In this document: one piece after another, positions 1 to 9,120 of the stretch
How the letters are laid out: every line of letters starts with the position of its first letter
Numbering within the stretch: the stretch's first letter is position 1
Source: Aquabacterium parvum
GTDB lineage: Bacteria > Pseudomonadota > Gammaproteobacteria > Burkholderiales > Burkholderiaceae_C
NCBI RefSeq assembly: GCF_001447195.1
Contig: NZ_LFRI01000516.1
Span: 124,001 to 188,000 of the forward strand
DNA: 64,000 nt
Direction: 5' to 3'
The notes under the pieces: generated by a model
Database searches by the model: none
What the model was told of the DNA's origin: nothing
What the model saw: only the letters and a program-made list of their open reading frames with translations
Program-made: the position numbers and the translations under genes

Positions 1-665
1 ACCCCAGCGCCACCCCAGCCCAGGACGCGGGCTCGCGTTTCGTGCGCCAGGTGCTGGCCACCACCGAAGACGTCTGGCGTGGCCAGTTCCAGGCCCAGGG
101 TGCTCGCTACCAGGAGCCTCGCCTGACGCTGTTCCGCGGCAGCACGCCCACGGCCTGCGGCCAGGGCGAGGCGGCCATGGGCCCTTTCTATTGCCCGGCC
201 GACCAGCGCGTCTACATCGACCTCGACTTCTATGACACCCTGAAAAACCGCCTGGGTGCGCCCGGTGACTTCGCGCAAGCCTACGTGATCGCGCACGAAG
301 TCGGCCACCACGTGCAGAACCTGGTGGGCACCAGCGCCAAGCTGGAAGAGGCCCGCCGACGCGTCAGCCAAGCCGAGTACAACGCCCTGAGCGTGCGCCT
401 GGAGCTGCAGGCCGACTGCTACGCCGGCATCTGGGCCCACGACACCGAGCAGAGCAAAGGCCTGATGGAATCTGGCGACCTGGAGGAAGCGATGAACGCG
501 GCCTCGCAGATCGGCGACGACGCCTTGCAACGCGGCGCCGGCCGCGAAGTGGTCCCTGAAAGCTTCACGCACGGCAGCAGCGCCCAGCGCATGCGCTGGT
601 TCAAGCGCGGTTTCGAGTCCGGCGACATGGGCCAGTGCGACACCTTCAACACCCGGACGCTGTGA
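1..665 (+). CDS. ypfJ: Neutral zinc metallopeptidase, YpfJ family (5' end outside window)
   Basis: The frame is open from the first complete codon (base 3) to the stop at 663-665, giving 220 visible residues. Family members are nearer 290, so the start and the usual N-terminal membrane anchor lie left of the window; the GTG at 42 is internal. The zinc motif HEVGH is encoded at about 294-308, and a downstream ELQADCYAG segment (about 399-425) supplies the third ligand region, as in M48-like neutral metallopeptidases. Four conserved cysteines are spread along the chain. The family is predicted to be membrane-anchored or periplasmic; its substrate is unknown. The next gene is co-directional, 73 bases downstream. 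The family call is firm; the physiological role is not known. Confidence 0.88.
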   Translation, partial: PSATPAQDAGSRFVRQVLATTEDVWRGQFQAQGARYQEPRLTLFRGSTPTACGQGEAAMGPFYCPADQRVYIDLDFYDTLKNRLGAPGDFAQAYVIAHEVGHHVQNLVGTSAKLEEARRRVSQAEYNALSVRLELQADCYAGIWAHDTEQSKGLMESGDLEEAMNAASQIGDDALQRGAGREVVPESFTHGSSAQRMRWFKRGFESGDMGQCDTFNTRTL

Positions 666-738
666 GCCCCCTCTCAACATCCGAACAAAACGCGCAACAA
701 GCGCGCCCCTAGCGCATCACCACGAGGAGACACCCGCG

Positions 739-1716
739 ATGCAAGCCTGGTTCTGCGAAACCCTGGATGGCCCCGAGGCCCTGACCTGGAAAGAAGCCCC
801 CACCCCCGAGCCCAGCAAGGGCGAGGTGCGCGTGGCCATCAAGGCCGCCAGCCTGAACTTCCCCGACCTGTTGATCGTGCAGGGCAAGTACCAGATGAAG
901 CCGCCGCTGCCCTTCGTGCCCGGCGCCGAGTTCGCTGGCATCGTCGAGGCGGTGGGTGAGGGCGTCAAACACCTGAGCGTGGGCACACAGGTGGCAGGCT
1001 TCGCCGGCACGGGTGGCTTTGGCACGCACGTGGTGGCCCCGGCCGCCATGTTGATGCCCCTGCCCCCGGTCTTCTCGTTCGAGGACGCCGCCGCCTTCCT
1101 GTGCACCTATGGCACCACTTATCACGCGCTGATGGACCGCGCTGCACTGAAGGCAGGTGAGACCGTGCTGGTGCTGGGCGCCGCCGGTGGCGTGGGCACG
1201 GCCGCCATCCAGATCGCCAAGGCCGCAGGCGCCAAGGTGATCGCCGCGGCCTCTTCGGACGAGAAGTGCGCGCTGTGCAAGGAGCTCGGTGCCGACGCCA
1301 CCATCAACTACAGCACGCAGAACCTGCGCGACGAACTCAAGACCTTGACCGAAGGCAAAGGCCCTGATGTGGTCTACGACCCGGTGGGCGGCGAGCTGAC
1401 CGAGCAGGCCTTCCGCTCGATTGCCTGGCGCGGGCGCCACCTGGTCGTGGGCTTCGCCAACGGCGCCATCCCCAACCTGCCGCTGAACCTGGCGCTGCTC
1501 AAGGGCGCCTCGGTGCTGGGCGTGTTCTGGGGCGAGTTCGCCAAGCGCGAACCGCAGAACAACGCCGCCTGCCTGATGCAGCTGGCTGCCTGGTACATGG
1601 AAGGCAAGATCAAGCCCGTGGTCGAGCACAAGCTGCCGATGTCGCAACTCAAGGAGGCTTTCACGCTGATGGGTTCGCGCCAGGTGCGCGGCAAGCTGGT
1701 GCTGGTCAACGGCTGA
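739..1716 (+). CDS. NADPH:quinone oxidoreductase family protein (zinc-independent MDR)
   Basis: A 325-residue medium-chain dehydrogenase/reductase. The N-terminal GroES-like domain has the PDLLIVQGKYQ region, and the Rossmann domain carries the NADP-binding motif GAAGGVG at about residue 147. The structural zinc cysteine cluster of alcohol dehydrogenases is absent, which places it in the quinone oxidoreductase (QOR) branch. It would reduce quinones or enones with NADPH in the cytosol; the actual substrate cannot be read from the sequence. The start is supported by a good ribosome-binding site (GAGGAGA, 724-730). It ends 35 bases from the convergent queG gene. Confidence 0.88.
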   Translation: MQAWFCETLDGPEALTWKEAPTPEPSKGEVRVAIKAASLNFPDLLIVQGKYQMKPPLPFVPGAEFAGIVEAVGEGVKHLSVGTQVAGFAGTGGFGTHVVAPAAMLMPLPPVFSFEDAAAFLCTYGTTYHALMDRAALKAGETVLVLGAAGGVGTAAIQIAKAAGAKVIAAASSDEKCALCKELGADATINYSTQNLRDELKTLTEGKGPDVVYDPVGGELTEQAFRSIAWRGRHLVVGFANGAIPNLPLNLALLKGASVLGVFWGEFAKREPQNNAACLMQLAAWYMEGKIKPVVEHKLPMSQLKEAFTLMGSRQVRGKLVLVNG

Positions 1717-1751
1717 TCAGGCTCGCGCTTCGGGGCGGGGACCCGCTCGCA

Positions 1752-2963
1752 TCAAGGCGCCCGATCATCGGCCTGCGCCAGCGCCCAGGCGACGTGCTCG
1801 GCCACCAACGCATGGTGTTCGCCAAGTTCGGGCGGCTGCCGTTGCCAGGTCTGCAAAGCCAGCAGCAGCTCATGCCGCAAGGCGGTTGGGCAGGCGCCCT
1901 CGCCGCCATGCAGCCGCCCCGCCAGGGTGTTGCCGATGGCCACCGCGATGTTGCGCTGCCAACGCGCAAACCCGATGCGACGGATGGCGCTGCCTTCTGT
2001 CTGCTTGAGGAAGGTGGCCTCGTCCCAGCGCCAAAGCTGCAAAAGAGTCGGGTCGGCCAAGTCCGGGCGCACGTCGAAGTCCGGCACCACCGCGCGGCGG
2101 GCAAACTTGTTCCAGGGACAGGTGAGCTGGCAGTCGTCACAGCCGTAGATGCGATTGCCCATCAGGGGGCGAAGTTCGTGCGGGATCGGCCCGCCCTGCT
2201 CGATCGTCAGGTAGGAGATGCATCGGCGCGCATCGACCAGGCCTTCTTCGACGATGGCCTGGGTCGGGCAAACATCGACGCAGGCGCGGCAGGTCCCGCA
2301 GCGGGTGGGCTCTGAATCCGTCAGTGGCAAGGCCAGGTCGACATAGATCTCGCCCAGGAAGAAAGCCGAGCCAGCTTCACGAGAGAGCAACAGCGTGTGC
2401 TTGCCTCGCCAGCCGATGCCGCTGCGGCTGGCCAGTTCGACCTCCAGCACCGGCGCCGAATCCGTGAACACGCGGTGTCCAAACGGGCCGATGCGCTCGC
2501 TCAACCGGTCGGCCAGCTTCTGCAGGCGCGCGCGCAGAACCTTGTGATAGTCCCGCCCCCGGGCATAGACCGACACGGTGGCCGCACCGGGCGAAGACAG
2601 CCTTTGCCACTCGATGGTCTGCCAGCCGTCGGGGTCGTTGCCAGGCAGGCTGTCGGGCAGGTAGTCCATGCGCGCCGTGATCACGCGCACGGTGCCCGGC
2701 ACCAACTCGGCGGGCCTTGCGCGCTTGAGGCCGTGCGAGGCCATGTAGTGCATGTCCCCGTGGAAACCACGCGCCAGCCAGTCCATCAGACCCGGCTCGG
2801 CACTTGACAAGTCGACACCAGCTACGCCAATCTGAGAAAATCCCAGCTCTGTGGCCCATTGGCGCAATTGCGCCAACAACTCGGGCGCCAACAACTCGGC
2901 ATCCTGCCCGAAGCCCTCCCGGACGTCTTGTTGGGCCGAGTCGGGTCGAAGTTCATGACGCAT
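1752..2963 (-). CDS. queG: Epoxyqueuosine reductase QueG
   Basis: A 403-residue cytosolic enzyme that reduces epoxyqueuosine to queuosine in tRNA, the last step of queuosine synthesis. It uses cobalamin and two [4Fe-4S] clusters. Two ferredoxin-type cysteine motifs are visible: CGTCRACVDVC near residue 225 and CDDCQLTC near residue 273, followed by PWN. The N-terminal ELGFSQIGVAGVDL and the YARGRDYHK segments are typical of the family. The N-terminus is some 25 residues longer than common QueG proteins, so the start could lie further in. As given, the ATG (2961-2963) overlaps the divergent tsaE start. Confidence 0.93.
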   Translation of the reverse strand: MRHELRPDSAQQDVREGFGQDAELLAPELLAQLRQWATELGFSQIGVAGVDLSSAEPGLMDWLARGFHGDMHYMASHGLKRARPAELVPGTVRVITARMDYLPDSLPGNDPDGWQTIEWQRLSSPGAATVSVYARGRDYHKVLRARLQKLADRLSERIGPFGHRVFTDSAPVLEVELASRSGIGWRGKHTLLLSREAGSAFFLGEIYVDLALPLTDSEPTRCGTCRACVDVCPTQAIVEEGLVDARRCISYLTIEQGGPIPHELRPLMGNRIYGCDDCQLTCPWNKFARRAVVPDFDVRPDLADPTLLQLWRWDEATFLKQTEGSAIRRIGFARWQRNIAVAIGNTLAGRLHGGEGACPTALRHELLLALQTWQRQPPELGEHHALVAEHVAWALAQADDRAP

Positions 2964-3494
2964 CCGTCCATCCTAGCAAGCCATCCGGCACTCGCGACGC
3001 TCGAAGACACCTGGCCCGATGAGGCCGGCTGTGCTGCGCTGGCTGAACGACTGGCTTTGACGCTGGCTCCAATGCTGCGCCAAGGTGGCAGCCACGTCAT
3101 CGAGTTGCATGGCACGCTGGGCGCAGGCAAGACCACGTTCACGCGCCACCTGCTTCGAGCGCTGGGCGTGCAGGGGCGCATCAAAAGCCCGAGCTACGCG
3201 GTGGTCGAGCCGCACCAGGTGCCTGGCATCGACATCCAGCATTTCGACTTCTACCGCTTCAACGACCCGCAGGAGTGGGAAGACGCGGGCTTTCGCGACC
3301 TGTTTGGTGCCAACGGGCTCAAGCTGGTCGAGTGGCCGGACAAAGCCGCTGGCCTGCTGCCCTGCCCTGACCTGCGGCTGCTGATCGAGCCGCTTGACGA
3401 GCATCGGCGCCAGGTTCGGCTGCAGGCTTGCACCGCCGCAGGCATCGCATCGCTCAACGCGATGGCCCAAGCTGGGGAAGCCGCACATGGCTGA
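2955..3494 (+). CDS. tsaE: tRNA threonylcarbamoyladenosine biosynthesis ATPase TsaE
   Basis: A 179-residue P-loop protein that partners TsaB and TsaD in forming t6A37 on ANN-decoding tRNAs. The Walker A motif GTLGAGKT begins at residue 53, followed by the family signature SPSYAVVE and DFYRF. The ATG at 2955 gives a length close to the family norm (150-180); upstream in-frame codons lie inside queG and would add an unrelated 32 residues. The gene ends inside amiC with an 8-base overlap (3487-3494), so tsaE and amiC are translationally linked, an arrangement also common elsewhere (tsaE next to an N-acetylmuramoyl-L-alanine amidase). Confidence 0.92.
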   Translation: MTHPSILASHPALATLEDTWPDEAGCAALAERLALTLAPMLRQGGSHVIELHGTLGAGKTTFTRHLLRALGVQGRIKSPSYAVVEPHQVPGIDIQHFDFYRFNDPQEWEDAGFRDLFGANGLKLVEWPDKAAGLLPCPDLRLLIEPLDEHRRQVRLQACTAAGIASLNAMAQAGEAAHG

Positions 3495-4998
3495 GCCGAA
3501 CAACACCCGCCGCCGTCTGCTCAAGCAGGCCTTGGGCGGCTCCGCCCTGCTGGTGCTGGGCCCCGTCGAGCTGGCCTGGGGTGCGCAACTGGTGGCCGTG
3601 CGCCTGTGGCCGGCCGAGGCTTACACGCGCGTCACCCTGGAGTCGGACACGGCGCTCAACGCCACCTTCTTCGCGGTGGACAGCCCCAACCGCCTGGTCA
3701 TCGACATCGACGGCCTGGAGCTCAGCCCGCAGATCAAGGAGCTGGTGCGCAAGGTGCGAGCCGACGACCCTTACATCGCTGGCGTTCGCGTGGGCCAGAA
3801 CCGGCCGAAGGTGGTGCGCCTGGTCATCGACCTCAAGCAGGCCATCAAGCCACAGGTGTTCGGCTTGCCCCCCGTGGCGGCCTACCAGCACCGCCTGGTG
3901 TTCGACCTCTACCCCAAGCAGGCCATCGACCCGAGGCTGGGGCTGCAGGCGGCCTCGGCCCCTGCCAGCGGGGCTGCCGTGGGCGCCGGCGTGCCAAACA
4001 CGCCCAGCGTGTCCGGCCAGCCCAATGCAGGCAGTGCCGGCAGCGCGGCAGCTGCCTCCTCCGCCCCAACCGGTCAGGTCGGTCAAACAACAACTGGGCC
4101 GGCCAGCACATCTTCCGAGCAAGCGGCTGACTCCATGAACGATGCCTTGGGCGAGTTCATCGGCAGCCTGCCAGGCAAAGCAGGCTCACCGGCCGAGCGA
4201 CAGGCACAAGCCCCTGCTGGAACTGGCCGCCCACCGGTGCCCACGCCTGAGCGAAGCAAGGACACACCTGATCGGGCCACCTCCACCCAGCGCCTGATCA
4301 TCGTGGCCATCGACGCAGGCCATGGTGGCGAAGATCCGGGGGCCATCGGGCCCAGTGGCCTGTATGAAAAGGACGTGGTGCTGTCTATCGCGCAGAAGTT
4401 GCGGGCGCGCATCAATGCCCAGCCTGGCATGCGCGCCATGCTGACGCGCGAGTCCGACTACTTCGTGCCCTTGAAGGACCGCGTGGGCAAGGCTCGACGC
4501 GTGCAGGCCGATCTGTTCGTCTCCATCCACGCCGACGCCTTCATGAACCCGCAGGCGCGGGGCGCCTCGATCTTTGCGCTGTCCGACAAGGGCGCCACGA
4601 GCGCCGCCGCCCGCTGGATGGCCAAACGCGAGAACGCCTCGGACATGGTCGGCGGCGTCAACATCAAGGCCAAGGACTCGTCGGTCATGCATGCGCTGCT
4701 GGACATGTCCACCACCGCCCAGATCAAGGACAGCCTCAAGCTCGGCCAGGCGGTGCTGTCGCACCTGGGCAAGGTCGGCAAGCTGCACAAGCCCAGGGTC
4801 GAGCAGGCCGGCTTTGCCGTGCTCAAGGCCCCGGACATCCCGTCCATCCTGGTCGAAACCGGTTTCATCTCGAACCCGGACGAAGAGTCAAAGCTGCGCG
4901 ACGACGACTACCAGAGCAAGCTGGCCGATGCGCTGATGTCGGGCATCAAGCGCTACTTCGATCGCAACCCACCGTTGGCGCGCAACCGCGCGCTGTGA
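3487..4998 (+). CDS. amiC: N-acetylmuramoyl-L-alanine amidase AmiC (AMIN + Amidase_3), Tat substrate
   Basis: A 503-residue periplasmic amidase that cuts the bond between MurNAc and the peptide stem during septal cell-wall splitting. The N-terminus has a twin-arginine signal (arginines 8-10, then LLKQALGGSALLVLG), as in E. coli AmiC. An AMIN septal-targeting domain follows (about 34-130), then a long Ala/Ser/Pro/Gly linker (about 160-265), then the catalytic Amidase_3 domain from about residue 270. Zinc ligands and the catalytic residue are visible in DAGHGG, GLYEKD, SIHADAF and VETGFISN. The start at 3487 is chosen because it gives the Tat signal directly; the frame continues upstream into tsaE. 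Confidence 0.94.
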   Translation: MAEPNNTRRRLLKQALGGSALLVLGPVELAWGAQLVAVRLWPAEAYTRVTLESDTALNATFFAVDSPNRLVIDIDGLELSPQIKELVRKVRADDPYIAGVRVGQNRPKVVRLVIDLKQAIKPQVFGLPPVAAYQHRLVFDLYPKQAIDPRLGLQAASAPASGAAVGAGVPNTPSVSGQPNAGSAGSAAAASSAPTGQVGQTTTGPASTSSEQAADSMNDALGEFIGSLPGKAGSPAERQAQAPAGTGRPPVPTPERSKDTPDRATSTQRLIIVAIDAGHGGEDPGAIGPSGLYEKDVVLSIAQKLRARINAQPGMRAMLTRESDYFVPLKDRVGKARRVQADLFVSIHADAFMNPQARGASIFALSDKGATSAAARWMAKRENASDMVGGVNIKAKDSSVMHALLDMSTTAQIKDSLKLGQAVLSHLGKVGKLHKPRVEQAGFAVLKAPDIPSILVETGFISNPDEESKLRDDDYQSKLADALMSGIKRYFDRNPPLARNRAL

Positions 4999-5074
4999 CC
5001 TGAGCGGTGCACTGCGTGGTGCCCGCGAAGCCGAGCAGCGAGCGGCCAAGTGGCGCGCCCGCAAACCGTGGCAC

Positions 5075-5734
5075 TCAGGCGGCGCTGGCGGTGCCCTTGT
5101 CGGCGCGGGCAGCACGCCAGCCGCCATACAAGGCGATCAGGCCGGGCACGATGATCATCGCCAGGATGATCTTGCTCAGGTGCTGCTGCACAAACGGGAT
5201 GTTGCCGAACAGGTAGCCGGCCACGCAAAGCCCCACCACCCAGATCACGGCACCCACCACGTTGTAGGCCGTGAACTTGGCCCTGTCCATCTCGGCCACA
5301 CCAGCCACGAAAGGTGCGAAGGTGCGGATGAAGGGCATGAAGCGAGCCAGGATGATGGTGACGCCGCCGTGCTTTTCATAAAAGGCGTGGGCTGCGTCAA
5401 AGGCCTTGCGGTTGAAGAAGCGCGAGTCCTCCCACTGAAAGACCTTGGGGCCGAAGTAGCGTCCGATGCTGTAGTTGAGCTGGTCACCGGTGATGGCAGC
5501 CACCAGCAAAATGGCGATGGCCACCGGCAGGCTCAACGCGTCGGCAGCGGCAAGGGTGCCGACCATGAACAGCAGCGAGTCGCCCGGCAGGAAGGGCATC
5601 ACCACCAGGCCCGTTTCGACGAACACGATCAGGAAAAGCAACGCATAGACCAGCGTGCCGTAGGCATCGACGAACTCCTTGAGGTGCTTGTCGATGTGCA
5701 GGATGAAGTCGATGAGGAAGGTGACGATTTCCAT
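5075..5734 (-). CDS. DedA family membrane protein
   Basis: A 219-residue integral membrane protein of the DedA/SNARE-associated family, which includes lipid scramblases (undecaprenyl phosphate or phosphatidylethanolamine flipping). Family signatures visible are PGDSLLF, the GDQLNYSIGRYFG region and RFMPFIRTFAPFVAG, with four to five hydrophobic segments between. The ATG at 5732-5734 is preferred; an in-frame TTG at 5758 would add eight residues (start MPPAWAPT). It converges on amiC and diverges from mutL. Which lipid it moves cannot be told from sequence. Confidence 0.88.
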   Translation of the reverse strand: MEIVTFLIDFILHIDKHLKEFVDAYGTLVYALLFLIVFVETGLVVMPFLPGDSLLFMVGTLAAADALSLPVAIAILLVAAITGDQLNYSIGRYFGPKVFQWEDSRFFNRKAFDAAHAFYEKHGGVTIILARFMPFIRTFAPFVAGVAEMDRAKFTAYNVVGAVIWVVGLCVAGYLFGNIPFVQQHLSKIILAMIIVPGLIALYGGWRAARADKGTASAA

Positions 5735-5847
5735 GGTGGGCGCCCAGGCGGGCGGCAAAAAAGGCGTCGAGACAGAAAAAGGGCAGAAAGCAGCCAGGCG
5801 GTCAGGGTGACCGCTGACCCCAGGGCGGCCAAAGGGCAGCGCCCTTT

Positions 5848-5853
5848 TACAAT
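5848..5853 (+). promoter_or_regulatory. -10-like hexamer of mutL
   Basis: TACAAT sits six bases before the mutL ATG. If used, transcription would start at or next to the start codon and give a leaderless message. No good -35 match is seen at the usual spacing. Confidence 0.4.
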
Positions 5854-5859
5854 CATGTC

Positions 5860-7878
5860 ATGACAGCAGACCCCCTCCGCTCCGGCGGGTTCCCTCCAGA
5901 GGCCGCCAACACGCCCGATCCAGGGGGGAACACACCCAGGCGCACCATCCAGGCCCTGCCCGACGAACTGGTCAGCCAGATCGCGGCCGGCGAGGTGGTC
6001 GAGCGCCCGGCCTCGGTGGTGCGCGAGCTGGTCGACAACGCGCTGGACGCAGGCGCCACCCAGGTCACCGTCAAGCTGATGGGCGGAGGTGTGCGCCAGA
6101 TCCTGGTCGAGGACGATGGTTGCGGCATCCCCGTGGCCGAGCTGCCCCTGGCCCTGCAACGCCACGCCACGAGCAAGATCCGCTCGCTGCATGACCTGGA
6201 ACACGTTGCCACCATGGGCTTTCGTGGCGAGGCGCTGGCCGCCATCGCTTCGGTGTCCGAGTCGTCGATCGCCAGCCGCACGGCGGCCGATGCACATGCC
6301 CACAGGCTCGATGCCCGCTCAGGCGAGCTCAGCCCGGCCGCGCGCGCCGTGGGCACCAGCGTCGAGGTGCGCGAACTGTTCTTCAGCACGCCCGCTCGAC
6401 GCAAGTTCCTCAAGTCCGACGCCACCGAGCTGGCCCACTGCCTGGAGTCGGTGCGCCGCCATGCGCTGGCCCGCCCGGACGTGGGTTTCAGCGTCTGGCA
6501 CGAAGGCAAGCTGGTCGAGCAACTGCGCGCCGGCTCGCTCCAGCAGCGCGTGCACGACATCCTGGGCGACGCCTTTGTCGAAGGCAGCCGCGAAGTCGAG
6601 CTCCAGATCGGACCGATGCGCGTGTTCGGTCGCACCGGCCTGCCTGACGCCGCCCGCTCGCGCGCCGACTGGCAATACTGCTACGTCAACGGCCGCTATG
6701 TGCGCGACAAGCTGATCGCCCACGGCATTCGCTCGGCTTATGAAGACGTGCTGCACGGCAGCCGCCAGCCCACCTACGTGCTCTTCATCGAGATCGACCC
6801 CGAGCGGGTGGACGTCAACGTGCACCCCACCAAGATCGAGGTGCGCTTTCGCGATTCGCGCGAGGTGCACCAGGCGGTGCGCAAGGCGGTTGAAAAAGCA
6901 TTGGCCTTGTCGCGGGCACAAGCGGCCACCCACGACAAGGCACAGGCGGATCACGCGGACACCTCCAGTTCACAAGGCTCGACAACCCAGCCGGGGTCAG
7001 CCGACATCTCAGGCAACGCACAGCCCACCGCTGCCCCCCTGCTCTCGAGCCGCCAGGACGCCCTGCCCTGGCAAGCGGCCGACGGTGCCACCGAGCGCCG
7101 CTGGGCGGGTTGGCCACACGACGGCACCCCGACGCAACCGACCTCGCTGCAAACCGGTGGATCGGTGGACGCATTCGCAGGCATGAACCTGCCTCGCGTC
7201 GTGCGCCAGGCCGACGAGGGCCTGCAGGCCGGGACAAACACCGCCTCGAGCGCGCTGCCTCGCGGCGCGTCAGACGCATCGCTGCCCGAACACGAATGGC
7301 CGCTGGGCCGCGCCATCGCGCAAGTCGGTGGCATCTACGTGCTGGCAGAAAACGCCCAGGGCCTGATCATCGTGGACATGCACGCCGCTCACGAGCGCGT
7401 GGTCTACGAGCGGCTCAAAGCCCAGTTGTCTGCTGATCGCCTGGCCAGCCAGCCGCTGTTGCTGCCCCAGACTTTCGCCGCCACGCCGCAAGAATGCGCA
7501 ACGGTTGAAAGCCACCACGAAACGCTGCTGCAGTTGGGACTGGACGTCGGCCTGATCGGCCCAGGCAAGTTGGCCGTGCGAGCCCTGCCCACGGCCCTGG
7601 TGCAGGCCGATGGCGTCGAGCTGACCCGATCGGTGCTGGCCGACCTGGCACAGGTCGATGCCAGCGATGTGCTGCAACGCGCCCAACACGAGTTGCTGGC
7701 CACCATGGCCTGCCACGGCGCCGTGCGCGCCAACCGCCGCCTGACCCTGCCCGAGATGAACGCCCTGCTGCGTGACATGGAAGCCACCGAACGCGCAGAC
7801 CAGTGCAACCACGGCCGCCCCACCTGGCGCCAGCTCACCTTGAAGGACCTGGACGCGCTCTTTTTGCGCGGCCGCTGA
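5860..7878 (+). CDS. mutL: DNA mismatch repair endonuclease MutL
   Basis: A 672-residue mismatch-repair protein that links MutS recognition to strand incision. The N-terminal GHKL ATPase (about 30-345) has the typical [20 protein letters not shown] region (two parts), DDGCGI and GFRGEAL. A variable linker (about 345-470) separates it from the C-terminal dimerisation domain. The endonuclease metal motif is present as [12 protein letters not shown] from residue 506 (consensus D-Q/M-H-A-x2-E-x4-E), and the paired CNHGRP motif starts at C649. MutL here should therefore nick DNA itself, as in bacteria without MutH, and unlike E. coli. The next gene starts 7 bases downstream. Confidence 0.96.
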   Translation: MTADPLRSGGFPPEAANTPDPGGNTPRRTIQALPDELVSQIAAGEVVERPASVVRELVDNALDAGATQVTVKLMGGGVRQILVEDDGCGIPVAELPLALQRHATSKIRSLHDLEHVATMGFRGEALAAIASVSESSIASRTAADAHAHRLDARSGELSPAARAVGTSVEVRELFFSTPARRKFLKSDATELAHCLESVRRHALARPDVGFSVWHEGKLVEQLRAGSLQQRVHDILGDAFVEGSREVELQIGPMRVFGRTGLPDAARSRADWQYCYVNGRYVRDKLIAHGIRSAYEDVLHGSRQPTYVLFIEIDPERVDVNVHPTKIEVRFRDSREVHQAVRKAVEKALALSRAQAATHDKAQADHADTSSSQGSTTQPGSADISGNAQPTAAPLLSSRQDALPWQAADGATERRWAGWPHDGTPTQPTSLQTGGSVDAFAGMNLPRVVRQADEGLQAGTNTASSALPRGASDASLPEHEWPLGRAIAQVGGIYVLAENAQGLIIVDMHAAHERVVYERLKAQLSADRLASQPLLLPQTFAATPQECATVESHHETLLQLGLDVGLIGPGKLAVRALPTALVQADGVELTRSVLADLAQVDASDVLQRAQHELLATMACHGAVRANRRLTLPEMNALLRDMEATERADQCNHGRPTWRQLTLKDLDALFLRGR

Positions 7879-7885
7879 GACCCCG

Positions 7886-9112
7886 ATGACCGAACGCAAG
7901 AAGATCAGCCTGTCGCGCCCCGCCGCCACGGGCGACGCCCCCTCCGCCCACAAGCCGCCGGTGCGTGGCTCCGGCAGCGCGCCACGCAAGCGCATGACCG
8001 CTGCCGAGGCAGAGCAGGCCCGCGTTGAACGTGCCGAGCGCGAAGCCCGCGCGGATCGCCGACCTCATCCACGCCAGGATGGCCCCACCTCTCGCCACGC
8101 CGATGACCACCGGGTCAATCCCGGCCCTCGTGGCGATGGCCCACGCCGCGACGATCGTCCATCACGAGGGCCTCGCCCTGATGGTCGTGATGATGGCCGC
8201 CCTGTTGGCCGCACCGGTGCGCCGCGCCCCGACCCTCGTACGGACACCCCGGTGCATCACGAGCGCCAGCGCTTTCAAGCAGAGCCCCGTGCCGCCGAAG
8301 CGCCCATGGCGCCGCGCCAACCGGCTTTTCAGCGCCCGGTCGAGGACGATGGCCGCGTGCGCCTGTCCAAGCTGATGAGCGAGCGAGGCATGGCCTCTCG
8401 CCGCGAGGCCGACGAGTGGATCGCGGCCGGTTGGGTGCGAGTCGATGGCGAGGTCATCGCTGAGCTGGGCTTGCGTGTCCTGCCCGACGTCACCATCGAC
8501 ATCGACCCGCAGGCGCACCAGCAACAGGCCCAGCGCGTCACCATCTTGCTGCACAAGCCCATTGGCTATGTGAGCGCACAGGCCGAAGACGGCCACGAGC
8601 CGGCCATCACCCTGATCACCCCCGACAACCGCTGGTCCGACGACAAGCTGCCGATCAAGCTCAACCGCGCGCACCTGCGCAACCTGGCGCCAGCCGGGCG
8701 CCTGGACATCGACTCGACAGGCCTGCTCGTGCTGACGCAGGACGGGCGCATCGCCAAGGCGCTGATCGGCGAGGACTCCGGCGTCGAGAAGGAGTACCTG
8801 GTGCGCGTGCAAAACGTGGCCCAGCCAGACGCCGAGAACGTGCAAGCCGCCACGCCTGAAGAGGCCATCGCGCTCATGCGCCACGGCCTGGAGCTCGATG
8901 GCAAGCAACTCAAGCACGCGCAGGTGTCGTGGCAGAACGAGCAGCAGCTGCGCGTGGTGCTGCGCGAAGGCCGCAAGCGCCAGATCCGCCGCATGTGCGA
9001 ACTGGTGGGCCTGAAGGTGGTCGGACTCAAGCGCGTGCGCATGGGTCGCGTGGTGTTGGGCAAGCTGCCGGCCGGCCAATGGCGCTTCCTGCGTCCGGAC
9101 GAGCGCTTCTGA
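7886..9112 (+). CDS. RsuA/RluB/RluF-type rRNA pseudouridine synthase with long N-terminal extension
   Basis: A 408-residue protein. An S4 RNA-binding domain starts at residue 158 ([10 protein letters not shown]), and the pseudouridine synthase domain carries the catalytic [11 protein letters not shown] motif with Asp274. The C-terminal [13 protein letters not shown] is typical of the RsuA/RluB/E/F branch, with most similarity by eye to RluF-like enzymes. The first 150 residues are low-complexity, rich in Arg, Pro, Asp and His, and are probably disordered and RNA-binding. The rRNA position modified cannot be fixed from sequence. It sits 7 bases after mutL and 8 bases before an exporter gene, so it is likely co-transcribed with both. 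Confidence 0.88.
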   Translation: MTERKKISLSRPAATGDAPSAHKPPVRGSGSAPRKRMTAAEAEQARVERAEREARADRRPHPRQDGPTSRHADDHRVNPGPRGDGPRRDDRPSRGPRPDGRDDGRPVGRTGAPRPDPRTDTPVHHERQRFQAEPRAAEAPMAPRQPAFQRPVEDDGRVRLSKLMSERGMASRREADEWIAAGWVRVDGEVIAELGLRVLPDVTIDIDPQAHQQQAQRVTILLHKPIGYVSAQAEDGHEPAITLITPDNRWSDDKLPIKLNRAHLRNLAPAGRLDIDSTGLLVLTQDGRIAKALIGEDSGVEKEYLVRVQNVAQPDAENVQAATPEEAIALMRHGLELDGKQLKHAQVSWQNEQQLRVVLREGRKRQIRRMCELVGLKVVGLKRVRMGRVVLGKLPAGQWRFLRPDERF

Positions 9113-9120
9113 AGCGGCCC

